A stretch of DNA of 64,000 nucleotides from Palsa-506 sp963836355 (GTDB lineage Bacteria > Actinomycetota > Actinomycetes > Streptosporangiales > Streptosporangiaceae). A model generated the notes under the pieces. It was not told the DNA's origin and did not search any database. It saw only the letters and a list, made by a program, of their open reading frames with translations. A program made the position numbers and the translations under genes. Below are positions 43,736 through 51,901 of the stretch, in pieces. The DNA is taken from positions 186,001-250,000 of the forward strand of contig CAWIJO010000010.1 of assembly GCA_963836355.1 (NCBI GenBank), given 5' to 3'. Positions within the stretch are counted from its first letter, which is position 1, and each line of letters opens with the position of its first letter.

Positions 43736-44422
43736 ATGGGTATCTTTCCGGATATGGACGGCCGCGAGCGCGGGCCATTGACGCTGGTCATCATCGACGA
43801 TCACCAGATGGTCCTGGACGGCCTCAAGGCTATGCTCCAGCCTTACCTTGACCAGGTCCAGGTGCTGGGCGAGTCGAGTGACGCCGCCGACGCGGTGCGG
43901 CTGGTGGCCAGGCTGGCACCGGATCTGGTGCTGCTCGATGTCCGGCTCAAGGGCAACAGCGGCCTGGATGTCTGCGCGGAGATCCGCCGGAACCGGCCGG
44001 ACGCCAAGGTCGTCTTCCTGACGGTCTATGACGATGAGCAGTACCTCTACCAGGCCATGCGGGTGGGTGCAGCCGGCTTCCTGCTGAAGCGGATCCGCGG
44101 CGCCGAGCTGGTCGACTACCTGACCCGCATCGCCGACGGCGAGGTCCTGATCGACCCGGCCCTGGCCGGGCGGGTCGCGCTGTCCGCGGCCCGGCTGCGC
44201 AGCGGCGAGTTCTGGCCGGGCGCGCACCTCGGGCTGACGCAGCGCGAAAGCGAGGTGCTCTCGCTGCTGGTAGCGGGCCTGACCAACCGGGCGATCGCCG
44301 CGAAGCTCGTGGTCGGGGAGGAGACCGTGAAGACCCATTCCCGCGCGATCTACCGCAAGCTGGGCGTGCCGGACCGCACGTCCGCGGTCGCCCTCGCGCT
44401 GCGCGAGGGGGTCTTTCATTGA
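43736..44422 (+). CDS. NarL/FixJ-type response regulator
   Basis: 228 aa. Receiver domain with VIIDDHQMVLDGLKAML and phospho-acceptor D68 in DLVLLDVRLKG; T/K residues FLTVYDDE and GFLLKRIRG. C-terminal LuxR-type HTH (LTQRESEVLSLLVAGLTNRA, then GEETVKTHSRAIYRKLG). The ATG at 43736 follows prk by 16 bp; the ATG at 43754 is an alternative. It overlaps the kinase gene (TTGA). Likely partner of the next gene and, by location, a regulator of carbon fixation (inference). Confidence 0.93.
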   Translation: MGIFPDMDGRERGPLTLVIIDDHQMVLDGLKAMLQPYLDQVQVLGESSDAADAVRLVARLAPDLVLLDVRLKGNSGLDVCAEIRRNRPDAKVVFLTVYDDEQYLYQAMRVGAAGFLLKRIRGAELVDYLTRIADGEVLIDPALAGRVALSAARLRSGEFWPGAHLGLTQRESEVLSLLVAGLTNRAIAAKLVVGEETVKTHSRAIYRKLGVPDRTSAVALALREGVFH

Positions 44423-45669
44423 CCGGGTCACGGATCAGCGGCGCGGACGCCGAACGCGACGCCGAGTTGCTGTCGCGGGTCATCGAGATCATCTCGGCCG
44501 GGCTCGAGCTCGACGTCATCCTGCAGGGCACGGCGAAGCTCGTCACCGAGACGACGGACACCGACGTGTGCTTCGTGCACCTGCTGGACGAGCGCGGACG
44601 GCTGCTCCAGCTGCGCGGCGCCACGCCACCCTTCGATGACCTGGTCGGAAAGATCGAGCTGGTGATCGGCGAGGGCGTTTCCGGGTGGGTAGCCGCGCAC
44701 GGCGAGCCCGCGGTCATCGTGGACGACAAGGCCGCCGACCCGCGGTACCGCTACATCCCGGCGCTGCGCGGCGAGGAGTTCACCTCCATGCTGTCCGTCC
44801 CGATCGTGACACCGCTCGGCCATCTGGTCGGCGTGCTGAACGTGCACACCAGGCTCCGGCGCGAGTTCGGAGCCGCGGACGTCGACCTGCTCCGGTCAGT
44901 GGCCGGCCTGGTGGCCGGCGCGATCGAGAATGCCAGGCTGCACCAGCGGCTCGCGGACCGGGAGGAGGCGCTAGAGCAATTCGCCGAGCAGATGGTGGAA
45001 TGGCAGGAGCACGAGAGCCGCCGGCTGGCCGGCGAGATCCATGACGGCATCAGCCAGCGGATCGTCAGCCTCTTCTTCCACCTGTCCGCCGCCGCGGACG
45101 CGATTCCCGGCTCTCCCGGGGTAGCAGCCGAACAGGTGGCCCGGGCGCAGGAACTGGCCGGTGCCGCGCTGGACGAGACGCGCTCGGCGATCGCCGGGCT
45201 GCGCCCGCCGGTACTTGATGACCTCGGCCTGGCGGCCAGCCTGGAAAGCCTGGGTCACTCCTTCCCGCAGCTCGACGTGGAGGTCGAAGCGGCGAAATGC
45301 CGGCTGGCTGAGCATGTTGAGACCGCCGTCTACCGGACCGCGCAAGAAGCGCTGCAGAACGTGGCCAAGCACGCGGCGGCCAGCTCGGCCCGGATCCGGC
45401 TGTCCGTGCCGGGTGACCGGGTACTACTCGAGGTCAGCGACGACGGCGACGGCTTCGATGTGACCGCGGCGGTACGCGCCACCGGAATGGCGGCGCCCAC
45501 CGGCTTCGGCCTCTCCGGCATGCGGGAGCGAGCCGAGCTCCTCGGCGGCAGGCTTGACCTTGTCAGCGCGCCAGGCCGCGGCACTACCGTGCGGCTGGCC
45601 ATACCGCTCAGCCCGCATGCGCCTCCGGCGGCCACGGCGCGGGCGGCGGCACGGCGAGAGAGTCGGTGA
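44419..45669 (+). CDS. GAF-domain sensor histidine kinase
   Basis: 416 aa, no membrane segment. GAF domain at residues 20-180 (LELDVILQGTAKLVTETTDT, then IGEGVSGWVAAHGEPAVI). HisKA_3 dimerisation domain with phospho-acceptor H208 in LAGEIHDGISQRIVSLFF. HATPase domain near 300-400 (NVAKHAAASSARIRLSV, DDGDGFDV, GFGLSGMRERAELLGG). Soluble GAF kinases of this type sense redox, O2, NO or small ligands; there is no obvious heme-ligand signature. TTG start coupled to the response regulator. The last 62 bp overlap cbbX tail to tail. Confidence 0.93.
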   Translation: MTGSRISGADAERDAELLSRVIEIISAGLELDVILQGTAKLVTETTDTDVCFVHLLDERGRLLQLRGATPPFDDLVGKIELVIGEGVSGWVAAHGEPAVIVDDKAADPRYRYIPALRGEEFTSMLSVPIVTPLGHLVGVLNVHTRLRREFGAADVDLLRSVAGLVAGAIENARLHQRLADREEALEQFAEQMVEWQEHESRRLAGEIHDGISQRIVSLFFHLSAAADAIPGSPGVAAEQVARAQELAGAALDETRSAIAGLRPPVLDDLGLAASLESLGHSFPQLDVEVEAAKCRLAEHVETAVYRTAQEALQNVAKHAAASSARIRLSVPGDRVLLEVSDDGDGFDVTAAVRATGMAAPTGFGLSGMRERAELLGGRLDLVSAPGRGTTVRLAIPLSPHAPPAATARAAARRESR

Positions 45670-46747
45670 AGACGCGGCTGCCGCGCACGTCCGCGACGCT
45701 GAGCTGCATGAGGTCATCCCGGCCGATCGGGCTGCCAGCGGCGACAAGCCTTCTTGCCTGGCGCAGCCGCAGCCGGTCGATGGCATTCCGCATGCTCCTG
45801 GCGTTGGCAAAGCGCGGCTGTCGCATTCGCAGCCCGATGTACTCGCGGAACGCGTCCCGCGCGGCCGGCCCGAACAGATACTGCTCGCGTGCCAGCATGA
45901 TCTCCGCGATCTGCATGAGCTCATCGAGGCTGAAGTCGGGAAAGTCAATATGGTGCCCGATCCGCGATGCCATTCCCGGGTTGGACTGGAAGAACACGTC
46001 CATCCGCGGCCGGTAGCCGGCCAGGATCACGACGAGGTCGTCGCGGTGCGCCTCCATGAACTGCAGCAGGATCTCGATGGATTCCTGGCCGTAGTCGCGC
46101 TCATTGTCGGGCCGGTAGAGGTAGTACGCCTCGTCGATCAGCAGCACGCCGCCCATCGCGCGTTTGAGCACCTCCTTGGTCTTCGGCGCCGTATGGCCGA
46201 CGTACTGCCCGACGAGATCATCCCTGGTAACGCTCACGAGCTGGCCTTTCCGCAGGTAGCCGAGCTCCCGCAGCAGCTCGCCCATCCGCGCGGCCAGGGT
46301 GGTCTTGCCGGTGCCCGGGCTGCCGGTAAAGCACATGTGCAGGCTGGGCCGGGAGGAGGCAAGCCCGTAACGGCCGCGCAGCCGGTCGACGAGCAGCAGC
46401 GCGCCGATCTCGCGTACCCGGTCCTTGACCGGGGCAAGGCCGATGAACTCCCGGTCCAGATCGTCGAGGATCCCGGCGATGAGCCTGGCCTGCTGGTCGT
46501 CGGCCAGTTCCAGTTTCGCGTCCGCCGGAAGCGGCGGCGGCGTCTCCAGCGGACCGGACTCGAGTGTCTGCTGCGGACCGGAATCGAGTGCCGCCTGCGG
46601 GCCGGGCCCGCGGGCCGCCTGCGGGCCGGGGCTGCGGGCCGCCTGCGGGCCGGCCCCGCGGGCTTGCCGTGATGCGGCTCCCGGCGGGTCGGCCACCGGC
46701 CTGGGCATCGCGAAGCCCTGCGGCGTGGATCCGGCTGGCCTGCTCAT
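45608..46747 (-). CDS. cbbX: RuBisCO activase CbbX (AAA+)
   Basis: 379 aa. AAA+ core: Walker A FTGSPGTGKTTLAARMGELL (residues 140-159), pore loop VGQYVGHTAPKTKEVLKRA, Walker B GGVLLIDEAYYLYRPD, sensor region ILAGYRPRMDVFFQSNPGMA and RIGHHIDFPD. CbbX removes inhibitory sugar phosphates from red-type RuBisCO. The first 75 residues are an extra low-complexity tail with GPQAAR repeats not found in the core family. The ATG overlaps the cbbS stop by 1 bp. The 3' end overlaps the kinase gene on the other strand. Confidence 0.94.
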   Translation of the reverse strand: MSRPAGSTPQGFAMPRPVADPPGAASRQARGAGPQAARSPGPQAARGPGPQAALDSGPQQTLESGPLETPPPLPADAKLELADDQQARLIAGILDDLDREFIGLAPVKDRVREIGALLLVDRLRGRYGLASSRPSLHMCFTGSPGTGKTTLAARMGELLRELGYLRKGQLVSVTRDDLVGQYVGHTAPKTKEVLKRAMGGVLLIDEAYYLYRPDNERDYGQESIEILLQFMEAHRDDLVVILAGYRPRMDVFFQSNPGMASRIGHHIDFPDFSLDELMQIAEIMLAREQYLFGPAARDAFREYIGLRMRQPRFANARSMRNAIDRLRLRQARRLVAAGSPIGRDDLMQLSVADVRGSRVFTDSLAVPPPAPWPPEAHAG

Positions 46748-47190
46748 CAGCTGCGGTGCGACCCGTTCGGGCCGCCAGCCCGCGCACCGGCAGGGCGATC
46801 GGTGGCATAGGCGTGCAGGCTGTACCTGATCCGCCGGTCGGCCATCTCCTGCCGGTCCAGGCGGAAGCCCGGCTCCTCGGCCGGGCGGCCGACAATGAAG
46901 CTCAGGGCGGTGGTCTGGCGGCCGAGTGCGGCATCGTACGCCGAGACCTTTATGTAGTGATCCGGATACGCTGCCCGGCACGCCGTCACCTCGTGCAGTC
47001 CGGCGGACGCGTCGGCGATCTCGAACATGGGCAGGCCCCACATCTCCCAGATCACATTGCGCGGATGCGGGTCGTCGGTGAATTCGACCGCGACCGCCCA
47101 GCCCTGATCGATCGCGTACTGGAGCTGGGCGCTGATCTCGTCATCAGTGAGATCGGGCAGATAGGAGAAAGTCCCTTGGGTGATGCGCAT
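46747..47190 (-). CDS. cbbS: RuBisCO small subunit
   Basis: 147 aa. TQGTFSYLPDLTDDEISAQL and PRNVIWEMWGLPMF are standard. The C-terminal extension GFRLDRQEMADRRIRYSLHA forms the beta-hairpin of red-type (IC/ID) small subunits and agrees with the presence of CbbX. The last dozen residues are low complexity. It sits between cbbL (32-bp gap) and cbbX. Confidence 0.96.
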   Translation of the reverse strand: MRITQGTFSYLPDLTDDEISAQLQYAIDQGWAVAVEFTDDPHPRNVIWEMWGLPMFEIADASAGLHEVTACRAAYPDHYIKVSAYDAALGRQTTALSFIVGRPAEEPGFRLDRQEMADRRIRYSLHAYATDRPAGARAGGPNGSHRS

Positions 47191-47222
47191 GTAGCCTCCT
47201 TGGCGGGCGCCGGGACGGTCCG

Positions 47223-48659
47223 TCAGGCCGTCGGCGTGGAAACGACGTCGGGGGTATCCATCGACTCGTAGTTGAAGCTGATGTCTCCCCAGGTGTCCAG
47301 CGCCGCCTGGAGCGCGCGGCAGTGCTTCGCCGCCTGGGCAAGGATCTCATCGCCCTCCCTGACGAAGTCCCTGCCCTCGTTGCGAGCCTTGATCATCGCT
47401 TCGACGGCTACCCGGTTGGCAGTGGCTCCGGCGGCAATGCCCATTGGGTGGCCGATCGTGCCGCCGCCGAATTGCAATATGACGTCCTCACCCAGGTAGT
47501 CGAGGAGCTGGTGCATCTGACCTGCGTGGATGCCGCCGGACGCGACTGGCATGGTGCCGGGCATGGAGCCCCAGTCCTGCTCGAAGTACATGCCGTGGCC
47601 GAGATCGCGCGGGGTCAGCGACTCGCGCAGCGTGTCGTAGTACCCGCGCACCATTGCCGGGTCGCCTTCCAGCTTGCCGACCACCGTCCCGGCGTGGATG
47701 TGGTCGACGCCGATCAGGCGGCACCATTTCGCGATGACCCGGAAACTCACGCCGTGCGACTTCTGCCGCGTATAGGTGCCGTGACCCGCCCGGTGCAGGT
47801 GCAGCAGCACGCCATTGGCCCTGGCCCAGTTCGACATCGAGTGCAGGGCCGTGTAGCCGACGGTCAGGTCGACCATGACGACGATGCTGCCGAGCTCCTT
47901 GGCGAATTCGGCACGCTCGTACATGTCCTCCATGGACGCGGCGGTGACGTTGAGGTAGTGGCCCTTGATCTCGCCGGTCTGCTGGGCGGCCCGGTTTACC
48001 CCCTCCATCGCGAAGAGGTACCGGTCGCGCCAGCGCATGAACGGCTGAGAGTTGATGTTCTCGTCGTCCTTGGTGAAATCGAGGCCGCCACGGAGCGCCT
48101 CGTATACCACCCGTCCGTAGTTGCGTGCCGACAGCCCGAGCTTTGGCTTCGTCGTCGCACCGAGCAGCGGCCTGCCGTACTTGTTCAGGTACTCGCGCTC
48201 CATCACGATGCCGTGCGGTGGGCCGTGAAATGTCTTCACGTAGTGCAGCGGGATCCGCATGTCCTCGAGCCGCAGCGCGCGGAGCGCCTTGAAGCCGAAG
48301 ACATTTCCGATGATGGAGGACGTCAGGTTCGGGATCGATCCCTCTTCGAAGAGATCGATGTCGTAGGCGATGTATGCGATGTACTCGCCGTCCCGGCCGG
48401 GGACCGGATCGACTTGATAGCACTTCGCCTGGTAGTGCTCATGGGCGGTGAGGCGGTCCGTCCAGACGACGGTCCAGGTCGCGGTCGATGACTCGCCGGC
48501 CACCGCCGCGCCCGCTTCCTCCGGCGGCACGCCAGGCTGCGGCGTGATCCGGAATGCAGCCAGCACGTCGGTGTCCTTCGGCACGTAGTCGGCATCGAAG
48601 TAGCCCATCTCCGCGTACGGAAGGACGCCTGCGGCCCAGCGGTTCTGCCCCGTGGTCAT
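47223..48659 (-). CDS. cbbL: RuBisCO large subunit (form I, red type)
   Basis: 478 aa. Catalytic lysines K171 (ATTKPKLGLSARN) and K197, carbamylated, in GGLDFTKDDENINSQPFMRW; the loop with GGIHAGQMHQLL and the phosphate-binding LQFGGGTIGHPMGIAAGATA complete the site. Carboxylates ribulose-1,5-bisphosphate. GGAGGAG lies before the ATG at 48659, so the longer frame to 48704 is rejected. Downstream order cbbS-cbbX and the sequence type indicate form IC. Confidence 0.97.
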   Translation of the reverse strand: MTTGQNRWAAGVLPYAEMGYFDADYVPKDTDVLAAFRITPQPGVPPEEAGAAVAGESSTATWTVVWTDRLTAHEHYQAKCYQVDPVPGRDGEYIAYIAYDIDLFEEGSIPNLTSSIIGNVFGFKALRALRLEDMRIPLHYVKTFHGPPHGIVMEREYLNKYGRPLLGATTKPKLGLSARNYGRVVYEALRGGLDFTKDDENINSQPFMRWRDRYLFAMEGVNRAAQQTGEIKGHYLNVTAASMEDMYERAEFAKELGSIVVMVDLTVGYTALHSMSNWARANGVLLHLHRAGHGTYTRQKSHGVSFRVIAKWCRLIGVDHIHAGTVVGKLEGDPAMVRGYYDTLRESLTPRDLGHGMYFEQDWGSMPGTMPVASGGIHAGQMHQLLDYLGEDVILQFGGGTIGHPMGIAAGATANRVAVEAMIKARNEGRDFVREGDEILAQAAKHCRALQAALDTWGDISFNYESMDTPDVVSTPTA

Positions 48660-48751
48660 GATCTCCTCCGTGGTGGTGCGCGCCATGCGCCTCCTGGCAT
48701 CCACGATGACTGACCATTACCCCAGTGTCTATTGAGAGTTTGGTGACTACC

Positions 48752-48769
48752 ATCAATCCTAAGGTTGAT
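48752..48769. promoter_or_regulatory. Candidate CbbR-binding site upstream of cbbL
   Basis: ATCAATCCTAAGGTTGAT is an 18-bp imperfect palindrome (7 of 9 pairs) about 95 bp before cbbL, in the AT-richer gap after cbbR. LysR-type regulators bind such ATCAA/TTGAT dyads upstream of their targets. Confidence 0.5.
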
Positions 48770-48807
48770 AATTGGCTTGCAATGAGGGCCGCCGCCGGGG
48801 CCCCGGA

Positions 48808-49776
48808 CTAGCCGGCGGGTGGCGGCTGGAAGTCGCCCTGGCTCAGGACATGGGCAACCAGCCGGGCTGCCGGGCGCGGCAGCGGTCCCGGATTCGCGAT
48901 GAGGTACCAGTCGCGGCGCAGCGGCGTGCCCGGCACGGGCAGCTCGGCCAGCCGCCCGGCGGCGAGTTCCAACGCGGCGGCATCCCGCGAAATCAGCGTG
49001 ACGCCGAGCCCTACGCTCGCCGACTCGCGGATTGCGCCGTTCGACCCGACGGTAAGAGTCAGCGGCGCGATGTCGAGTTCGGCGAACAACGCCTGGGTGC
49101 TGCTGCGGGTGCTGGACCCGGGCTCGCGCAGCAGCCAGGTCTGGCTCGCGAGCCACGACAGCAGGCCAGCGCCTGCACCCGGGCTGGCGGCGTCGGACTG
49201 GCCTGGGCTGGCGGCGTCGACCCGGGCTGGGCTGGCGGCCAATCCTGCGCCGGCGGCAAGCTCGGGCGCGGCGACGACCGACAGCTGGTGCTCGCGAACG
49301 GCATACACGCGCACATCCCGGCCTGGCTCAGGCCGCCCGCCGACAACCACGTCGACCTGATGACGGTCCAGCAGGGCTCGCACCCGGTCACGGTTTCCGG
49401 CCTCGAGCAACACGCCGGTCCGCGGGTGATCCCGGCGGAATTCCCGCAGCAGCCCCGGCACGAGCTGCTCCGCGGCGGTCGTCACCGCCCCGATGCGGAG
49501 CTCGCCGCCATCCGGGTCGGCGGCGGCCGCCGCGGCCCGTGCTGCCTCGTCCAGGAGTCCGAGGATGCGACGGACATAGTGGACGTATGCGGTGCCCGCC
49601 TCGGTCAGCCGCAGGCCGCGGCCATCGGGTCGGACGAGCTGCAGGCCCAGCGACTTCTGCAGCGCGCCGAGCGCGGCCGAGACCGCCGCCTGGGTGACGA
49701 CGAGCTCCTCGGCCGCAGCCCGTACTGATCCTTGGTCCGCTACCGCGAGGAAGGTGCGGAGCTGATTCAAGGTCAT
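48808..49776 (-). CDS. cbbR: LysR-type regulator CbbR
   Basis: 322 aa. N-terminal winged HTH (LNQLRTFLAVADQGSVRAAA, then VVTQAAVSAALGALQKSLGL). C-terminal periplasmic-binding-like effector domain with LRIGAVTTAAEQLVPGLLRE. Like other CbbR it probably senses Calvin-cycle metabolites and activates cbbLSX. Unusually it is on the same strand as, and upstream of, cbbL; in most bacteria it is divergent. GGGAGGA precedes the ATG. Middle part (residues 175-200) contains Ala/Ser/Pro repeats. Confidence 0.88.
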   Translation of the reverse strand: MTLNQLRTFLAVADQGSVRAAAEELVVTQAAVSAALGALQKSLGLQLVRPDGRGLRLTEAGTAYVHYVRRILGLLDEAARAAAAAADPDGGELRIGAVTTAAEQLVPGLLREFRRDHPRTGVLLEAGNRDRVRALLDRHQVDVVVGGRPEPGRDVRVYAVREHQLSVVAAPELAAGAGLAASPARVDAASPGQSDAASPGAGAGLLSWLASQTWLLREPGSSTRSSTQALFAELDIAPLTLTVGSNGAIRESASVGLGVTLISRDAAALELAAGRLAELPVPGTPLRRDWYLIANPGPLPRPAARLVAHVLSQGDFQPPPAG

Positions 49777-50057
49777 CGGGTGTCCTCCCGTGCGCCGGGC
49801 CGGCTAACTCTAAAGCAAATAATTACTACTCATGGAGGATTGTCAAAGCTGGGCGCGGATGAGGTGGGCGCGGGCTTAACCGAACGCGAGTGCCGGCGTG
49901 CCGGACGCTGCCGCGACTGCTGGCGGCTGTCACCCGGCTGCGCATGGCCGAAAGGTCGCTGGCCGAGTGCCAGTCGACCACGCCAGGTGGCCGCACCCGG
50001 CGCCGGGATGGCCGAAAGCCCCGGCGGCAGCAGCCGACTGGCGCCGGGCCGCGCAGG
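49777..50057. other. Intergenic region upstream of cbbR
   Basis: About 280 bp, with an AT-rich tract at 49808-49850 suitable for the cbbR promoter. The rest is GC-rich without a supported gene; short frames on the plus strand lack RBS and similarity. Confidence 0.5.
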
Positions 50058-50849
50058 TCAGGACCGGACGTAGAACGGGCTGGCGTGGGCCGATATCCAC
50101 TCGTCCACCGGATCTGCCGCGCCCTCGCCGGGGAATGTCACGTCGATCGGGAAGCCGGCGTCCTGCGGCGCGGCGGCGGCGGCCCGCTCGATCGCGCCGA
50201 CCACGGCCTCCTTAGCGGCCTGGTCCGCCGGGTCATCCAGCGTGACCGAGATGACCAGGCCTTCGCCTGCCGGGTCGACAGATAGCCAGGCCGTCGCCGC
50301 AGTGCGGGCCGCGGGGACCGATGGCAGTAGGGCTCGGATCTCACTGAGCAGCGCGCCCGGCTCGGCCGGCGGATGCCCGACCCGGATGCTGGCGCCCGCC
50401 GCGGCGGAACGTGCCGCCGCCATGTACGCGACGCCTTCCGGGTACACGGGGACACTCTCGCCCGCTCCCGGGTTCAGCGCGATGCCCAGCGTTCCTGGCA
50501 GCCTCCTGGCGAGTTCCGCGGCGGGCACGACGACATGCGGAACGACTTGCCGCGAGTGCGTGTCACCGGACGCAGCGGCGGAAGCCAGCAATCGGCCAGC
50601 CGAGGTATACGCCGGCACGAACTCGCTGCCCAGGTACGTCACGATTGGCAGGTTCACCGCCGAGCCATCGGTCACCGGCCGGCCGTCATCGGGCAGCGGC
50701 AGCCATAGCCGGCCGCGGCTCAACTCGTCGAGCAGGTCGCCGACCTTCGCGCTGTCCATCACCGCCGCAGCGAGCGCGCGCTCTACCGCGCTAGCATCGG
50801 CGTCGCGGCTGGCCGTGCGGCCAGTCTTTTCATCGGTGACGATTGTCAT
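50058..50849 (-). CDS. SseB-family protein
   Basis: 263 aa. N-terminal SseB domain: LWLPLPDDGRPVTDGSAVNL, PIVTYLGSEFVPAYTSAGRL and GTLGIALNPGAGESVPVYPE. The C-terminal SseB extension follows (SVDPAGEGLVISVTLDDPAD). The family is named for enhanced serine sensitivity in E. coli; the biochemical role is unknown. GAGGA precedes the ATG. Divergent from the acVLRF1 gene with a 127-bp shared promoter region. Confidence 0.8.
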   Translation of the reverse strand: MTIVTDEKTGRTASRDADASAVERALAAAVMDSAKVGDLLDELSRGRLWLPLPDDGRPVTDGSAVNLPIVTYLGSEFVPAYTSAGRLLASAAASGDTHSRQVVPHVVVPAAELARRLPGTLGIALNPGAGESVPVYPEGVAYMAAARSAAAGASIRVGHPPAEPGALLSEIRALLPSVPAARTAATAWLSVDPAGEGLVISVTLDDPADQAAKEAVVGAIERAAAAAPQDAGFPIDVTFPGEGAADPVDEWISAHASPFYVRS

Positions 50850-50976
50850 CTGGGCGTCCTCGCCATCATGGCCGCCCGCGTCGGAGCGGGCGCCTGCCCC
50901 CATCGGTGGTCGGCGAGGCGCTGGCACCAGCCAGGAACTCATGTAACGGATAGTAATCACATGGAGGCGCTGCGTA

Positions 50977-51825
50977 GTGGAAATTGATGGACACGGGGGC
51001 GGGCGATGGATCGAGGTCTCCCCGGACCGGCTGGCCCGCTGGCTGGAGTCCTTCGCTGAGCGCCATGGCGGTGCCACGGCTGAGGCCGGCCCGGAGATGG
51101 TGACATTCCGTGCAGGCGATGGCGCGGTGGCGGTCTGTCATGTGCCGTTCCCGCCACTGGCAGGCATCGCCGTGGAAAGCGATGCCGGCCCGGACGCCGG
51201 AAGCCCAGCGGCAGGCGGCGCGGCTGCTGGCGGTGGCGTGCGGGGCTCGGCTGCTGCCGCTGAGATGGCCAGTACGGCTGCCGCTGAGATGGCCAGTGCG
51301 GCTGCTGCTCAAGTGGCGAGTGCGGCTGCTGGTGGCGGCGTGCGGGGCGCGGCGGCTGGCGCCGGGTACGGCGAGCGGATCACGGCGCACGCCTGCGCGG
51401 ACCGCAGTGTCGGGGTGTTCCTCGTGCGGCTCGGCGGGTACGCGGCCGGCGTCTTCACCGGCCCGGTGCCCACGCTCGCGGCGTCGAAGGTGGGCTCCAG
51501 GCTGGTGCACGGCCGCAGCGCGGCCGGCGGCACCTCGCAGCACCGCTTTGCCCGGCGCAGGGAGAAGCAGGCCGCCGAGGCGCTCGGCGCGGCGGCAGCT
51601 ACGGCGGTCGCGGTTTTCGAGCCCTACGCGGGACGGCTCGACGCGGTGGTGCTGGGCGGAGACCGGCGAGCGATGGCCCAGCTGCGCGATGACCCGCGGC
51701 TGGCACCGTATTTCGGCCTGGCGGTCGAGCGGTTCCTCACTGTGCCAGATCCCCGGCTCACCGTCCTGCGCGGTACGCCGCGGCTCTTCCGGGCTATCCG
51801 GATCAGGCTGACTGGTCCGGCCTGA
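50977..51825 (+). CDS. acVLRF1-type peptidyl-tRNA release factor with Ala-rich insertion
   Basis: 282 aa. The core SVGVFLVRLGGYAAGVFTGP, then ASKVGSRLVHGRSAAGGTSQ and HRFARRREKQ (residues 172-200), matches the actinobacterial Vms1-like release factor group. The GTSQHRF stretch corresponds to the GSQ/GGQ-type catalytic loop, which hydrolyses peptidyl-tRNA on stalled 50S subunits. GGAGG precedes the GTG start. Residues 70-130 are an Ala/Gly/Met-rich insert flanked by two copies of AAAGGGVRG, probably an expanded repeat in a loop. Confidence 0.8.
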   Translation: MEIDGHGGGRWIEVSPDRLARWLESFAERHGGATAEAGPEMVTFRAGDGAVAVCHVPFPPLAGIAVESDAGPDAGSPAAGGAAAGGGVRGSAAAAEMASTAAAEMASAAAAQVASAAAGGGVRGAAAGAGYGERITAHACADRSVGVFLVRLGGYAAGVFTGPVPTLAASKVGSRLVHGRSAAGGTSQHRFARRREKQAAEALGAAAATAVAVFEPYAGRLDAVVLGGDRRAMAQLRDDPRLAPYFGLAVERFLTVPDPRLTVLRGTPRLFRAIRIRLTGPA

Positions 51826-51861
51826 TGGACTCTGCCCCGAATATGGCCACCAAGCTATTGC

Positions 51862-51901
51862 GGTTAATATTCGGCCGGTAAATACCGGATAAATGTTAAC
51901 C
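51862..51901. promoter_or_regulatory. 40-bp two-tier palindrome
   Basis: GGTTAA-N7-CCGGTA-AA-TACCGG-N7-TTAACC, perfectly symmetric in spacing, with three more paired positions in the 7-bp spacers. It begins 36 bp after the acVLRF1 stop, in an AT-rich patch. Looks like a tandem-dimer operator. Confidence 0.65.

Noticed and set aside
48660..48704. Longer RuBisCO large subunit start
   Set aside because: The ATG at 48659 has GGAGGAG at proper spacing and matches the usual N-terminus.
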